A stretch of 64,000 bases of DNA from positions 3,658,001 to 3,722,000 of the forward strand of contig NZ_CP040755.1 of assembly GCF_024585285.1 (NCBI RefSeq), in the 5' to 3' direction. The notes beneath the pieces are model-generated. The model searched no databases and was not told the origin of the DNA. It was given only the letters and a program-made list of their open reading frames with translations. How positions within the stretch are numbered: the first letter of the stretch is position 1; every line of letters starts with the position of its first letter. Positions 18,713 through 27,758 of this stretch are shown here, piece after piece. The DNA comes from Colwellia sp. M166. GTDB taxonomy: Bacteria > Pseudomonadota > Gammaproteobacteria > Enterobacterales > Alteromonadaceae. Position numbers and translations under genes: made by a program.

Positions 18713-20476
18713 TTAAGAAGTCATTCTTTGCATATTATCGAACTTGATATCGTACCGCAGACCCATTCCAGGCGTTGAGCTAGCTGTTACGCTACCATTT
18801 AAGGTGTCGTTAACAAGTTCATGAACTATATGAGTGCCTAGGCCAGTGCCACCTTGGTTTTCTGAGGTCGTATAAAAGGCATCAAATAGATGTTTTAATT
18901 GTTCTTCAGATAAACCATGGCCATTATCTTGATAAATTATGTGAACATGCTCGCCATTAAGTCGGACCGCTATGCTAATTTCTCCGTTACTTATATCTTT
19001 AAAGCCATGGGTAATCGAATTAATTATTAGGTTGGTAAATATTTGCGAAATAGCACCCGCATGACAATACACTTCAGAGCTGTCTGGGCAATCAATTTTA
19101 ATGATGTGATTCGTTCTTTTTAATTTTGGATGTAATGAATGGATAATATCTTTAAGGTATTTGTTGATATTAACTTTGCGAATTTTGTCACTTATTTGAT
19201 CTACGGCAACCTGTTTGTAACTCGTCACTAGCTCTGATGCGCGCTCTAAATTCTTTAATAGCAAGTTAAGGCCTTGCGCTGAGTTTTCGGTGAAATCATT
19301 GAGTACACGTTTCGAGAGTTTATTATCCTTAATATCGATTTTAAGTTTAGCCAATAAGTCAGCTAAATATGATGTTGAGGTGATACTGACGCCAATAGGC
19401 GTGTTAACTTCATGGGAAACTTCTGCTGACAGCTTACCTAAAGCAGCCATTTTTTCTGCATCGAGTAAACGTTCTTGCGCCTTGTTTAGTTCAAGAATAT
19501 AAGTTTTTAACTCATGGTTTGTTGCTATCAGGGTTTTTTCGGTGCTGCTTCGGTGATTATTTTCAGCTTGTAATTTTTCTTGTTGTTCAAGTAATTCACG
19601 TTGTTGCATTTCCATTTTTAGCATAGTGGTACTAAGTGATGAGGTTTTACGTGCTACTTCTTGCTCAAGCATTAGGTTTTGTTCATCAAGCTTGCTGTTA
19701 GCGGATATAATTTTACTTTGTGCTAGTGCCAACCGCTCTTTATATATAATTAACTCATCAATCAAATTATTATAGGCGTTTTGCAGAATATTTAATTCGT
19801 TATTTTCATAGTTAATTACATGTAATTTTGATGCTTCAGGATCATCTAAGTCGAATTGGTTAATTTGTTCTGTAAGCTCATTAAGTGGGTTAGTGAGTAA
19901 GTTTGAAAAGGCAATGGAAAATAATAATACCAATGCGGCTGTCTTAACCATGGCATTACCGATGAGAAAATAAATACCCACTTGTATGCGGTTAAAAATA
20001 ACTTCATTACTCGATAATAAAGTGACTGAGCCAACTTTAGTTGTACGTCCGGAAAACTCAAAGATTAGTGGGAAGGAGTGGCCGAATAAACCGTCGATGC
20101 CGGAGGTGACATTAAAATATTCATTGCCGTCATAGTCAGCATCAATTGACTCAAGATTAAGTGCTCCTTCATCTGCAACTAAGCCTAGTTGCGCAATGAT
20201 CTGGCTATTTTCATCTAGCACCGTTATACCTTTAATCATCGGAATAGCGACTAAGCCATCGGCAATATCTATTGCTTGTTGCGTATTAAGCTCCCAGACT
20301 GCGCGAGTTAAACTGCCACTAAAAGTTTTCTCAAGGGTTAATAGTTCACTGGTAATATGGCTTTTAGTATTGATGTATTCAGCACCAATTTGCACACAAG
20401 TAACGAGAAATGTCAGAACAAAATAAAAAGATAACACTCGCGTAAGTAATTTTCGTGACAGGCTAGTTGTTTTCAT
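18713..20476 (-). CDS. Membrane sensor histidine kinase, orphan
   Basis: A 587-residue sensor kinase. It has a membrane helix near residues 13-32, a periplasmic region, a second helix near 170-195, a HAMP-like linker, and a long coiled coil (about 245-345, rich in Glu, Gln and Leu). The HisKA-type phosphoacceptor is His 355 in AEVSHEVNTPIG. A HATPase_c domain (about 465-580) follows, with NLIINSITHGF, DNGHGL, FDAFYTT and GGTGLGTHIV. There is no receiver or output domain, and no response regulator lies beside it. The C-terminus closely resembles the partial kinase at window start. The divergent porin gene lies about 400 bases away. Confidence 0.88.
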   Translation of the reverse strand: MKTTSLSRKLLTRVLSFYFVLTFLVTCVQIGAEYINTKSHITSELLTLEKTFSGSLTRAVWELNTQQAIDIADGLVAIPMIKGITVLDENSQIIAQLGLVADEGALNLESIDADYDGNEYFNVTSGIDGLFGHSFPLIFEFSGRTTKVGSVTLLSSNEVIFNRIQVGIYFLIGNAMVKTAALVLLFSIAFSNLLTNPLNELTEQINQFDLDDPEASKLHVINYENNELNILQNAYNNLIDELIIYKERLALAQSKIISANSKLDEQNLMLEQEVARKTSSLSTTMLKMEMQQRELLEQQEKLQAENNHRSSTEKTLIATNHELKTYILELNKAQERLLDAEKMAALGKLSAEVSHEVNTPIGVSITSTSYLADLLAKLKIDIKDNKLSKRVLNDFTENSAQGLNLLLKNLERASELVTSYKQVAVDQISDKIRKVNINKYLKDIIHSLHPKLKRTNHIIKIDCPDSSEVYCHAGAISQIFTNLIINSITHGFKDISNGEISIAVRLNGEHVHIIYQDNGHGLSEEQLKHLFDAFYTTSENQGGTGLGTHIVHELVNDTLNGSVTASSTPGMGLRYDIKFDNMQRMTS

Positions 20477-20792
20477 TAAATATTTCTTTTATTTCGCTTT
20501 TCTTAATTTTAGCTAGATTATATAAGGTTAAAAGCTTTTTTTAAATTACGCTACTTTTAATAGCAAAAGTATTCAATAATTGAGATTTGAATGTCAGCTT
20601 GCTATTAAACCTAACCTAGCCTAGCCGTTATTAAGAATAAAGCTATCCTACCATTAGCTAGTAAATATTACTTAAAAGTAAGGTTTAGGGTTGATTTGTT
20701 GAGTGATTTCAATACTTAAACCATAAGAATGTCATAAAAAAATCAACAAAAACATGTCATGTTGTCATAATTCTTAGAGAAAAATCTCCCGA

Positions 20793-20825
20793 TGTCACAA
20801 AATTGTCATAAAGGTTTGGCAAAAT
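20793..20825 (+). promoter_or_regulatory. Pho-box and -10 element upstream of the porin gene
   Basis: TGTCA occurs at 20793-20797 and 20804-20808, exactly 11 bases apart within ATGTCACAAAATTGTCAT, a good match to the PhoB direct repeat CTGTCATAWAWCTGTCAT. A CAAAAT -10-like hexamer (20820-20825) sits 10-11 bases after the box, where PhoB-dependent promoters place it. Three more TGTCA copies lie upstream (20730, 20755, 20763). The rest of the gap from 20477 shows nothing else. Confidence 0.65.
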
Positions 20826-20871
20826 AGTCACCATGAATTTTTAGGCATACTTAATTTTTAAAGGTATTAAC

Positions 20872-21822
20872 ATGAAACATACGTACAACAAAATCGCTGT
20901 CGCTTTATTGTCTTCTTTATCTTTGCCGGCATTTGCAGCAGATGTTGACATTTATGGCAAAGCAAACCTGTCATTACAGTCTTCAGATTTTGGAGAAGGA
21001 TCTTTTACTGAAATAACGAGTAATGCCTCTCGCATCGGCTTTAAGGGGGCGCATGATTTGGATGATGGCTTAACGGTTATCTTTAAAGCGGAGTTTGAAG
21101 TTGATTTAGATGGCGATGGTCAGAAAGGTTACGGCACTAAAGAAAAATCAGTCGATACTTTTGAAGCACGTAACCAGTATATCGGTCTGGCGGGTAGCTT
21201 TGGTGAAGTGTTACTGGGTAAAAATGACACTATGCTTAAACAGTCACAAGGCAAAGTTGATTTGTTTAGTGATTTAAATGCTGATATTAAAAATTTATGG
21301 AAAGGTGAAAACCGTTTGGCGGACACGGTTTCTTATAAATCACCTAAGTTTAATGATTTTCAACTCGGTGTTACTTATATTGCTGAAGATTCAGTTGATG
21401 CTGAAGATGGCATTTCTGTTGCGGTATTTTATGGCGATGCAAAATTAAAGAAATCAAAAATGTTTGCTTCAGTGGCGATAGATTCGGAAGTCAATGGCTA
21501 TGATATAACGCGTGCAACTCTACAAGGTAAGGTCGCTGGTGTTGTTTTAGGTGCTATGGTGCAAAAACAAGAAAAAATAGATGGCAGCGCTGAAATGAAT
21601 GGTTTTATGGTGTCTGCTAGCTATAAAATGGATAGAGTTACGTTTAAAGGTCAGTATCAAGCAGCTGATTTTAAAGAGGGTGATGACAAATCGGGTATTA
21701 CACTCGGGGCTGATTATGCTTTAGCTAAAAGCACTAAGTTATACACATTTTATACTAGTTTCGATATGGACAGTGCTGCAGACCAAGATTACTTAGCTGC
21801 GGGCATTGAATACACGTTCTAG
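20872..21822 (+). CDS. Outer-membrane porin, probably phosphate-starvation regulated
   Basis: A 316-residue general porin of the 16-stranded gram-negative type. The signal peptide (residues 1-22) is cleaved at AFAA-DVDIYGK. The mature protein begins with VDIYGKANLSLQS, has SRIGFKGAHDLDDGLTVIFKAEFE and GLAGSFGEVLLGKND as typical strands, and ends with the outer-membrane signature Phe (AAGIEYTF). Basic residues are frequent, as expected for an anion-preferring pore, but this is weak evidence. A well-spaced Pho-box precedes it, so expression under low phosphate via PhoB is likely. Confidence 0.88.
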   Translation: MKHTYNKIAVALLSSLSLPAFAADVDIYGKANLSLQSSDFGEGSFTEITSNASRIGFKGAHDLDDGLTVIFKAEFEVDLDGDGQKGYGTKEKSVDTFEARNQYIGLAGSFGEVLLGKNDTMLKQSQGKVDLFSDLNADIKNLWKGENRLADTVSYKSPKFNDFQLGVTYIAEDSVDAEDGISVAVFYGDAKLKKSKMFASVAIDSEVNGYDITRATLQGKVAGVVLGAMVQKQEKIDGSAEMNGFMVSASYKMDRVTFKGQYQAADFKEGDDKSGITLGADYALAKSTKLYTFYTSFDMDSAADQDYLAAGIEYTF

Positions 21823-22225
21823 TGCTAATTATTAGTGCTACTAGTGCTACGTCTATTAGCAACTCATAAAGACAATACAAGCTTGATTATAGTCGACACC
21901 ATTCAGTTAAGCGTATTTAAATGAATGGTGATATTTATTTCGGAGTTCTATCGTTTCATTGAACGGTTGTCTTTAATATAACTGATATTTACTCAGTCAA
22001 GATAAACTAAGTTGTCAGATCAATATAAGGAATTGCTTGTGCTCACTTTTGCCTACCAGCAATTATACCAATTTTACTAAGCGCTGAGTGGGAATCAACT
22101 TAATAAACTTGGTATTACACTAAGAGCTTATTTTAATTAGCAACCTTTATATAGAGATAGCATCACAACATTAATATATCGCTATATTAATGTTGATGTG
22201 AATAAATTTTTTATTCAGCAATAGC
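21823..22225. other. Intergenic gap between porin and folD with two hairpins
   Basis: CACCATTCA (21897-21905) pairs with TGAATGGTG (21922-21930), a possible weak terminator for the porin gene. CAACATTAATATA (22166-22178) pairs perfectly with TATATTAATGTTG (22183-22195) around TCGC, a 13-bp AT-rich stem 30 bases past the folD stop. The latter lacks a clear T-run on the folD strand. No ORF is seen. Confidence 0.5.
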
Positions 22226-23083
22226 TTATTTATTATGAAATTCTTCACAAGCAATTAAAGTATTCTCTATAAGGCTTGCTACTGTCATAGGGCCAACACC
22301 GCCAGGTACAGGAGTGATATGGCTGGCACTGTCTTTTGCTTTGGCAAAACCTACATCGCCAACCAATTTACCGTTATCTAAGCGGTTAATGCCGACATCG
22401 ATAACAATAGCGCCGGTTTTAATCCATTCGCCAGGAATAAACTCTGGTTTTCCTACCGCAACAACTAACAGATCAGCATTTCTTATTTTTGTTTCTAAAT
22501 TTTTAGTAAATCTATGGGTTGTTGTTACTGTGCAACCTGCAAGTAATAGCTCTAAGGTCATTGGTCGACCAACAATATTTGAAGCGCCAACGACTACGGC
22601 TTCTAAACCGTGTGGATCAACACCCGTTGAGGCAATTAATGTCATAATACCTTTTGGCGTACATGGGCGCAGACCCGGTTGACGCAACGCCAATTTGCCG
22701 ACATTGTTGGGATGAAAGCCATCAACGTCTTTTAGTGGGTTAATATGTTCAATAATTAAATTTGCATCTAAACCTTCAGGTAAGGGCAGTTGCACGAGAA
22801 TACCATCAATAGCACTATCGTTATTCAACTCATCAATTAAGTTAAATAACTCGTCTTGCGAAGTACTTGGTGGTAAGTCGTATGAGCGTGAAACAAAGCC
22901 GACTTCTTCGCAGGCTTTTCTTTTACTACCAACATACACTTGTGATGCGGGATCTGAACCGACCAAAATTACTGCTAATCCTGGGGCACGCAAGCCCTTA
23001 TCTATGCGTAGTTTTACTTTATCTTTAATAGAATGGCGTAGTTGTTGGGCGATCAACTTACCGTCAATAAGCGCTGCAGTCAT
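22226..23083 (-). CDS. folD: Bifunctional methylenetetrahydrofolate dehydrogenase/cyclohydrolase FolD
   Basis: A 285-residue cytosolic enzyme that oxidises 5,10-methylene-THF with NADP+ and hydrolyses the methenyl form to 10-formyl-THF. Signatures include [25 protein letters not shown] (with the catalytic Lys of YVxxKxK), [13 protein letters not shown], the Rossmann segment [12 protein letters not shown], and the C-terminal [15 protein letters not shown]. Length matches E. coli FolD (288). It is upstream of and divergent from the tRNA cluster, a common gammaproteobacterial placement. Confidence 0.96.
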   Translation of the reverse strand: MTAALIDGKLIAQQLRHSIKDKVKLRIDKGLRAPGLAVILVGSDPASQVYVGSKRKACEEVGFVSRSYDLPPSTSQDELFNLIDELNNDSAIDGILVQLPLPEGLDANLIIEHINPLKDVDGFHPNNVGKLALRQPGLRPCTPKGIMTLIASTGVDPHGLEAVVVGASNIVGRPMTLELLLAGCTVTTTHRFTKNLETKIRNADLLVVAVGKPEFIPGEWIKTGAIVIDVGINRLDNGKLVGDVGFAKAKDSASHITPVPGGVGPMTVASLIENTLIACEEFHNK

Positions 23084-23291
23084 ATTACTTCACAAAAAGG
23101 TTAAAAACAGGAGTATTTTCGCACATAAAAATAGGTATTTATAGAAAAGAACACTAAAGAGTAATGAATACTGTTAAATTATCAGTTTACTGTGTTTTTT
23201 GGCATAATTTGCTTTTTAATCGCAATATGACTGTTTTTTTGACCATGATGCTGTAAAAGTGAGCGAACAAACTTTTTTTTATAAAAAGTGT

Positions 23292-23320
23292 TTGACGCGC
23301 AACGGGCAACTAGGTAATAT
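23292..23320 (+). promoter_or_regulatory. Sigma-70 promoter of the tRNA cluster
   Basis: TTGACG (23292-23297), a 17-base spacer, TAATAT (23315-23320), then the GC-rich stretch CCGCACCCG. The GC-rich discriminator is typical of stringently controlled stable-RNA promoters. It is 40 bases before the first tRNA-Pro. Confidence 0.8.
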
Positions 23321-23359
23321 CCGCACCCGTTGAGAACGCAAGTGTATTTAACAATATGT

Positions 23360-23436
23360 CGGTGATTAGCGCAGCTTGGTAGCGCACTTGGTTTGGGTCC
23401 AAGGGGTCGCAAGTTCGAATCTTGCATCACCGACCA
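23360..23436 (+). tRNA. tRNA-Pro (anticodon TGG), first copy
   Basis: 77 bases including encoded CCA. The acceptor stem CGGTGAT pairs with ATCACCG, the anticodon loop is TTTGGGT giving TGG, and the T-arm contains GTTCGAAT. Identical to the copy at 23798-23874. Confidence 0.97.
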
Positions 23437-23461
23437 CTTTTTCTTTCTTAATATTTTAAGT

Positions 23462-23533
23462 AACTTGGAAGAGCAAGTGTTGGTTTGGGTGTTCTAGAGT
23501 TCAGTCGTAAGTTTGAATTTTTCATCATGACCA
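23462..23533 (+). pseudogene. Decayed tRNA-Pro remnant
   Basis: Segments TTGGTTTGGGT, GTCGTAAGTTTGAAT and TTCATCATGACCAC line up in order with the TTGGTTTGGGT, GTCGCAAGTTCGAAT and TGCATCACCGACCAC parts of the flanking tRNA-Pro genes, including the following T-run. The D-arm and acceptor stem are eroded and cannot pair, so it is not functional. It is most simply a former third tandem copy. Confidence 0.75.
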
Positions 23534-23608
23534 CTTTTTTACTTTTTAAGTGAAAAAGGAATAAACTTTATATATAGTTAAGTTTGTTCAGCATCTGTAG
23601 GTAAATGT

Positions 23609-23685
<77 letters not shown>

Positions 23686-23691
23686 TACAAT

Positions 23692-23768
23692 GGTGGCTAT
23701 AGCTCAGTTGGTAGAGCCCCGGATTGTGATTCCGGTTGTCGAGGGTTCAAGTCCCTTTAGCCACCCCA
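23692..23768 (+). tRNA. tRNA-His (anticodon GTG)
   Basis: 77 bases with the encoded extra 5' G (G-1) and CCA end. The acceptor is GTGGCTA/TAGCCAC, the anticodon loop is TTGTGAT giving GTG, and the T-arm contains GGTTCAAGTCC. It follows tRNA-Arg by 6 bases, so it is processed from the same transcript. Confidence 0.97.
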
Positions 23769-23797
23769 TTTTTTGTATGGTTAAGTAAAAAGTATAT

Positions 23798-23874
23798 CGG
23801 TGATTAGCGCAGCTTGGTAGCGCACTTGGTTTGGGTCCAAGGGGTCGCAAGTTCGAATCTTGCATCACCGACCA
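23798..23874 (+). tRNA. tRNA-Pro (anticodon TGG), second copy
   Basis: 77 bases, identical to the copy at 23360-23436 over its whole length, with encoded CCA. It ends the cluster. No clear terminator hairpin follows. Confidence 0.97.
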
Positions 23875-23978
23875 CTTTCTTATCTCTCTATTTTCTTAAA
23901 GTTTCCTTTAAAAAACATCAAAATATTCATTAAAGTCAACTCTCGCTATATAATTTTCAATTTATTTGCGTTCTACAC

Positions 23979-24007
23979 TCGACTCTTGTTTAAAGCACCG
24001 CTATAAT
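23979..24007 (+). promoter_or_regulatory. Probable tig promoter
   Basis: TCGACT (23979-23984; four of six matches to TTGACA), a 17-base spacer and a perfect TATAAT (24002-24007). It lies about 160 bases before the tig start, leaving a long leader. Confidence 0.6.
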
Positions 24008-24085
24008 TTCGCGTCATTATTTTAATCTGAACATCTTTATTCGGGTTTTTCCGGGCTCTGTTAGTTTATGCTAATTAAGCTGAAT

Positions 24086-24109
24086 ACATTACTTTGCTTA
24101 AAGTAATGT
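24086..24109 (+). promoter_or_regulatory. Stem-loop in the tig leader
   Basis: ACATTACTTT (24086-24095), loop GCTT, AAAGTAATGT (24100-24109): a perfect 10-bp stem about 60 bases before the tig start. It has no T-run, so it is more likely an mRNA leader structure than a terminator. Confidence 0.5.
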
Positions 24110-24169
24110 TGACTATATTTAGATGCGTTATAGAAAGCGTGCATACGCTAAGTTTTTTGAGGTAATTAA

Positions 24170-25477
24170 ATGCAAGTTTCAGTTGAGACTACACAAGGTT
24201 TGGAGCGTCGTTTAACGATTTCTGTTCCTGCCGAAACAGTAGATGTTGAAGTTAAAAATCGTCTTCGCCACATTGGCAAGACTCAGCGTATAAATGGTTT
24301 CCGTCCAGGCAAAGTGCCACCATCAGTTATTCAAAAACGCTATGGTCAGTCTGTTCGTCAAGAAGTTGCTGGTGAATTAATGCAACGTAACTTTGTTGAT
24401 GCGATTGTTGCTGAAAAATTAAACCCTGCAGGTCGTCCAGCATTCGTTGCAAAAAGCAATGAAGATGGCAAGGCCTTAGAGTTTGAAGCAACCTTTGAGA
24501 TTTACCCTGAAGTTGCTTTGAAAGATTTAGATAAAATTGCCGTTGAACGTCCAGCTGTTGACGTGACTGATGCTGACCTTGATGAGATGTTTGAAACATT
24601 ACAAAACCAGCATAAAACGTGGAAAGAGAATAAGCGTAAAAGCAAGAAAGGCGATAAGTTAACTATCGACTTTAACGGTCGTGTTGACGGTGAAGAATTT
24701 GAAGGTGGCAAAGCTGAAGCTTTTGAACTTGAATTAGGTTCTGAGCGTATGATCCCAGGTTTTGAAAAAGACATTATCGGCATGAAAGCTGGCGATGAAC
24801 AAACCATCACGGTGACTTTCCCAGAAGATTACCATGCTGAAAAGCTCAAAGGTAAAGACGCTGAGTTCGATATTGTTGTTCATAAAACTGAAGGTCCAGT
24901 TTTACCTGAAATTGATGAAGAATTTGCGAAATTATTCGGTGTCGAAGAAGGTGGTGTTGCAGCACTTCGTGAAGAAGTTGGCAAAAACATGACGCGTGAA
25001 CTTAACCAAGCCGTTAAAGCTAAGGTTAAAGAGCAAGTGATTGAAGGTTTACTTGAAGTTAGCGAAGTAGAAATCCCTACGGCACTAGTCGCTCAAGAAG
25101 TTGACGTATTGCGCAAGCAAGCTATGCAGCGTTTTGCTGGTCAAATGGATCCAAACAACTTACCTGAGTTACCGGCTGAAATGTTTGAAGAGCAAGCTAA
25201 ACGTCGTGTAAAAACTGGTTTGCTTTTAGGTGAAGTGATTAAAGTTAACGAATTAAAAGTTGACGAAGCAAAAGTAACTGAGTTAATTGAATCAGCCGCT
25301 TCTGCATATGAAGATCCAGCTGAAGTTATTGAGTACTACAAAACTAACAAAGAACTTGCTCAACAAATGCAAAATGTTGCATTAGAAGAGCAAGCAGTAG
25401 AATTGTTACTTAAGAGTGCAAAAGTGACTGACAAAAAAGTAAGTTTCAAAGATATTATGAATCCTGAAGGTAAATAG
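24170..25477 (+). CDS. tig: Trigger factor, ribosome-bound chaperone and prolyl isomerase
   Basis: A 435-residue chaperone that binds the ribosome exit tunnel through protein L23 and shields nascent chains. The N-terminal ribosome-binding domain (about 1-145) contains the signature GFRPGKVP at about residues 43-50. The FKBP-type isomerase domain (about 150-245) has [20 protein letters not shown] and [17 protein letters not shown]. The helical C-terminal arm domain runs to the end. Length matches E. coli (432). It heads the tig-clpP-clpX-lon-hupB block found in this order across gammaproteobacteria. A strong terminator separates it from clpP. Confidence 0.97.
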   Translation: MQVSVETTQGLERRLTISVPAETVDVEVKNRLRHIGKTQRINGFRPGKVPPSVIQKRYGQSVRQEVAGELMQRNFVDAIVAEKLNPAGRPAFVAKSNEDGKALEFEATFEIYPEVALKDLDKIAVERPAVDVTDADLDEMFETLQNQHKTWKENKRKSKKGDKLTIDFNGRVDGEEFEGGKAEAFELELGSERMIPGFEKDIIGMKAGDEQTITVTFPEDYHAEKLKGKDAEFDIVVHKTEGPVLPEIDEEFAKLFGVEEGGVAALREEVGKNMTRELNQAVKAKVKEQVIEGLLEVSEVEIPTALVAQEVDVLRKQAMQRFAGQMDPNNLPELPAEMFEEQAKRRVKTGLLLGEVIKVNELKVDEAKVTELIESAASAYEDPAEVIEYYKTNKELAQQMQNVALEEQAVELLLKSAKVTDKKVSFKDIMNPEGK

Positions 25478-25512
25478 GCCTTTTAGATTGACATTCTCTT
25501 GAGCAATCGCTT

Positions 25513-25548
25513 AAATGGCTTATATGGGGACATATGAGCCATTTTTTT
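25513..25548 (+). terminator. Strong terminator between tig and clpP
   Basis: AAATGGCTTATATG (25513-25526) pairs with CATATGAGCCATTT (25531-25544) with one G-T pair and a four-base loop, running into seven T. It lies 36 bases after the tig stop and only 18 bases before the clpP start, so some read-through or a hidden clpP promoter is needed. Confidence 0.88.
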
Positions 25549-25565
25549 ATCAAAAGGAAAGTTAG

Positions 25566-26204
25566 TTGTTTACTTCTCACAATAATTCTCACGATTTAAC
25601 AAATAATATCGACAGTGCTTTAGTGCCAATGGTTGTTGAGCAAACCGCCAAAGGTGAACGCTCTTACGATATTTATTCTCGACTGCTAAAAGAACGCGTT
25701 ATTTTCCTATGTGGTCAAGTTGAAGACCATATGGCCAATTTAATCGTTGCCCAAATGCTATTTTTAGAGTCAGAAAGCCCAGATAAAGATATTTATTTAT
25801 ATATCAATTCACCTGGTGGCTCTGTTACTGCAGGCATGGCTATTTACGATACGATGAAGTTTATCAAGCCAAATGTTAGTACGGTTTGTATTGGTCAAGC
25901 AGCGAGTATGGGAGCCTTTTTGCTTTCAGGTGGAGCAAAAGGCAAACGTTACTGTTTACCTAATGCTCGTGTGATGATCCATCAGCCTCTAGGCGGCTTT
26001 CAAGGTCAAGCATCAGATTTTGAAATACATGCAAAAGAAATTTTGTATATCAAAGAAAAGCTTAATCGTTTAATGGCAGAGCACACAGGACAATCATTAA
26101 AGAAAGTATCGGGTGATACTGACCGTGATAACTTCTTGAGTGCTGAAAGTGCGGTTGAATATGGTTTAGTTGATGCCATATTAGAACAAAGAATCGATAA
26201 ATAA
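25566..26204 (+). CDS. clpP: ATP-dependent Clp protease proteolytic subunit ClpP
   Basis: A 212-residue serine peptidase that forms the tetradecameric chamber of ClpXP and ClpAP. The catalytic triad is Ser 114 ([10 protein letters not shown]), His 139 (MIHQPLGG) and Asp 188 (TDRDNF), each three positions beyond the E. coli precursor numbering. The chosen TTG start at 25566 has AAGGAAA six bases upstream and gives a propeptide-length N-terminus. The next ATG (25629) would remove most of the region before the conserved LVPMVVEQT. It is followed by clpX after 92 bases. Confidence 0.96.
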   Translation: MFTSHNNSHDLTNNIDSALVPMVVEQTAKGERSYDIYSRLLKERVIFLCGQVEDHMANLIVAQMLFLESESPDKDIYLYINSPGGSVTAGMAIYDTMKFIKPNVSTVCIGQAASMGAFLLSGGAKGKRYCLPNARVMIHQPLGGFQGQASDFEIHAKEILYIKEKLNRLMAEHTGQSLKKVSGDTDRDNFLSAESAVEYGLVDAILEQRIDK

Positions 26205-26296
26205 CGGTCTACTTTGTTATGCGCATTGTTATTTGCGCAATTTATGAAATACTTGTCAGTATTAGTTTGTAAAATTTTAAATATTAGAGGTACCGT

Positions 26297-27574
26297 ATGA
26301 CCGATATGAAAACAGGTGACGGTGATGACGGTAAGTTACTGTATTGCTCATTTTGTGGTAAAAGCCAGCATGAAGTGCGTAAGTTAATTGCCGGACCTTC
26401 TGTCTTTGTTTGCGATGAATGTGTTGAGCTTTGTAACGACATTATCCGTGAAGAAATTAAAGAAATCGCACCAAAGCAAGATAAAGAAAGCTTACCAACG
26501 CCAATTGAAATTCGTGAAAGCTTAGATGACTATGTTATTGGGCAAGAGCACGCTAAGAAAGTACTCGCTGTGGCGGTGTACAATCATTATAAGCGTTTGC
26601 GCAATGGTGATTCACATAACGGTGTTGAGCTAAGCAAAAGTAATATTTTGCTCATCGGCCCAACCGGTAGTGGTAAAACACTTTTAGCACAGACACTAGC
26701 ACGCTTGTTAGATGTGCCATTCACTATGGCTGATGCCACGACATTAACTGAAGCCGGTTATGTTGGTGAAGATGTTGAAAACATCATTCAAAAGTTATTA
26801 CAGAAATGTGACTATGACGTTGAAAAAGCGCAGCGTGGTATTGTTTATATTGATGAAATCGACAAGATTTCTCGTAAGTCAGACAACCCATCGATCACGC
26901 GTGATGTTTCGGGTGAAGGTGTGCAGCAAGCGTTGTTAAAGCTGATTGAAGGTACGATTGCTTCTGTACCGCCGCAAGGTGGGCGTAAGCATCCACAACA
27001 AGAGTTTTTACAGGTTGATACCTCTAAGATCCTCTTTATTTGTGGTGGTGCATTTGCTGGCTTGGATAAGGTTGTTGAGCAACGTTGTCATACCGGTACG
27101 GGTATCGGCTTTGGTGCCACGGTTCGTGGTAAAGAAGATGAAAAAACCTTAACTCAACGTTTTCAAGATGTAGAGCCTGAAGATTTAGTTAAATATGGTT
27201 TGATCCCTGAATTTATTGGCCGTTTACCTGTAGTAGCTACCTTAACTGAACTTGATGAAGTTGCCTTGATTCAAATATTACAAGAGCCAAAAAATGCCTT
27301 AACTAAACAATTTACTGCGCTTTTCGATATGGAAAACGTTGAACTTGAGTTTAGAGAAGATGCGTTAAAAGCAATTGCACATAAAGCGATGGAACGTAAA
27401 ACCGGTGCTCGTGGCTTGCGTTCTATTGTTGAAGGGGTATTACTTGAAACTATGTATGAATTACCTTCAATGGAAAATGCTACGAAAGTAGTGGTTGATG
27501 AAACCGTTATTAAAGGTGAATCTCAGCCGATTATTATTTATGAAACGCAGCAAGATAAAGCGTCTTCAGAATAA
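26297..27574 (+). CDS. clpX: Clp protease ATP-binding subunit ClpX
   Basis: A 425-residue AAA+ unfoldase that feeds substrates such as SsrA-tagged proteins to ClpP. The N-terminal zinc-binding domain is complete (CSFCGKS and CDECVELC). Walker A is GPTGSGKT, Walker B is VYIDEIDK, and the pore region and sensor motifs ([35 protein letters not shown]) are all present. Length matches E. coli (424). Preceded by a GAGGT ribosome site, it is in the same orientation as clpP and lon. Confidence 0.97.
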   Translation: MTDMKTGDGDDGKLLYCSFCGKSQHEVRKLIAGPSVFVCDECVELCNDIIREEIKEIAPKQDKESLPTPIEIRESLDDYVIGQEHAKKVLAVAVYNHYKRLRNGDSHNGVELSKSNILLIGPTGSGKTLLAQTLARLLDVPFTMADATTLTEAGYVGEDVENIIQKLLQKCDYDVEKAQRGIVYIDEIDKISRKSDNPSITRDVSGEGVQQALLKLIEGTIASVPPQGGRKHPQQEFLQVDTSKILFICGGAFAGLDKVVEQRCHTGTGIGFGATVRGKEDEKTLTQRFQDVEPEDLVKYGLIPEFIGRLPVVATLTELDEVALIQILQEPKNALTKQFTALFDMENVELEFREDALKAIAHKAMERKTGARGLRSIVEGVLLETMYELPSMENATKVVVDETVIKGESQPIIIYETQQDKASSE

Positions 27575-27596
27575 AAATCCTTACCTAAAACAACAA

Positions 27597-27636
27597 AAAG
27601 TGGCGTTAATCTGAGTGATTAACGTCACTTTTTTTT
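27597..27636 (+). terminator. Rho-independent terminator after clpX
   Basis: AAAGTGGCGTTAATC (27597-27611) pairs with GATTAACGTCACTTT (27617-27631) with one G-T pair, followed by T residues to 27636. It separates clpPX from the lon promoter just downstream. Confidence 0.88.
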
Positions 27637-27645
27637 GTTCATCTG

Positions 27646-27672
27646 TTGAAAGTATTTGCAAACGCCCCATAT
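27646..27672 (+). promoter_or_regulatory. Sigma-32 (heat-shock) type promoter of lon
   Basis: TTGAAA (27646-27651), a 13-base spacer, then CCCCATATA (27665-27673). Both elements and the spacing fit the RpoH consensus (CTTGAAA, 13-14 bases, CCCCATNTA). It lies about 90 bases before the lon start, as expected for a heat-shock protease. Confidence 0.82.
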
Positions 27673-27758
27673 ACAAATACATATCCTAATACCAAATGGC
27701 TGAAAAAGTGTCGTTGGTATTATAAAATCACATCATACTATCACCGAGAGAGTAACCA

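Noticed and set aside
23182..23430. Minus-strand ORF overlapping the first tRNA-Pro
   Set aside because: Its sequence (DSNLRPLGPKPSALPSC type) is the well-known false protein read from the complement of a tRNA-Pro gene.
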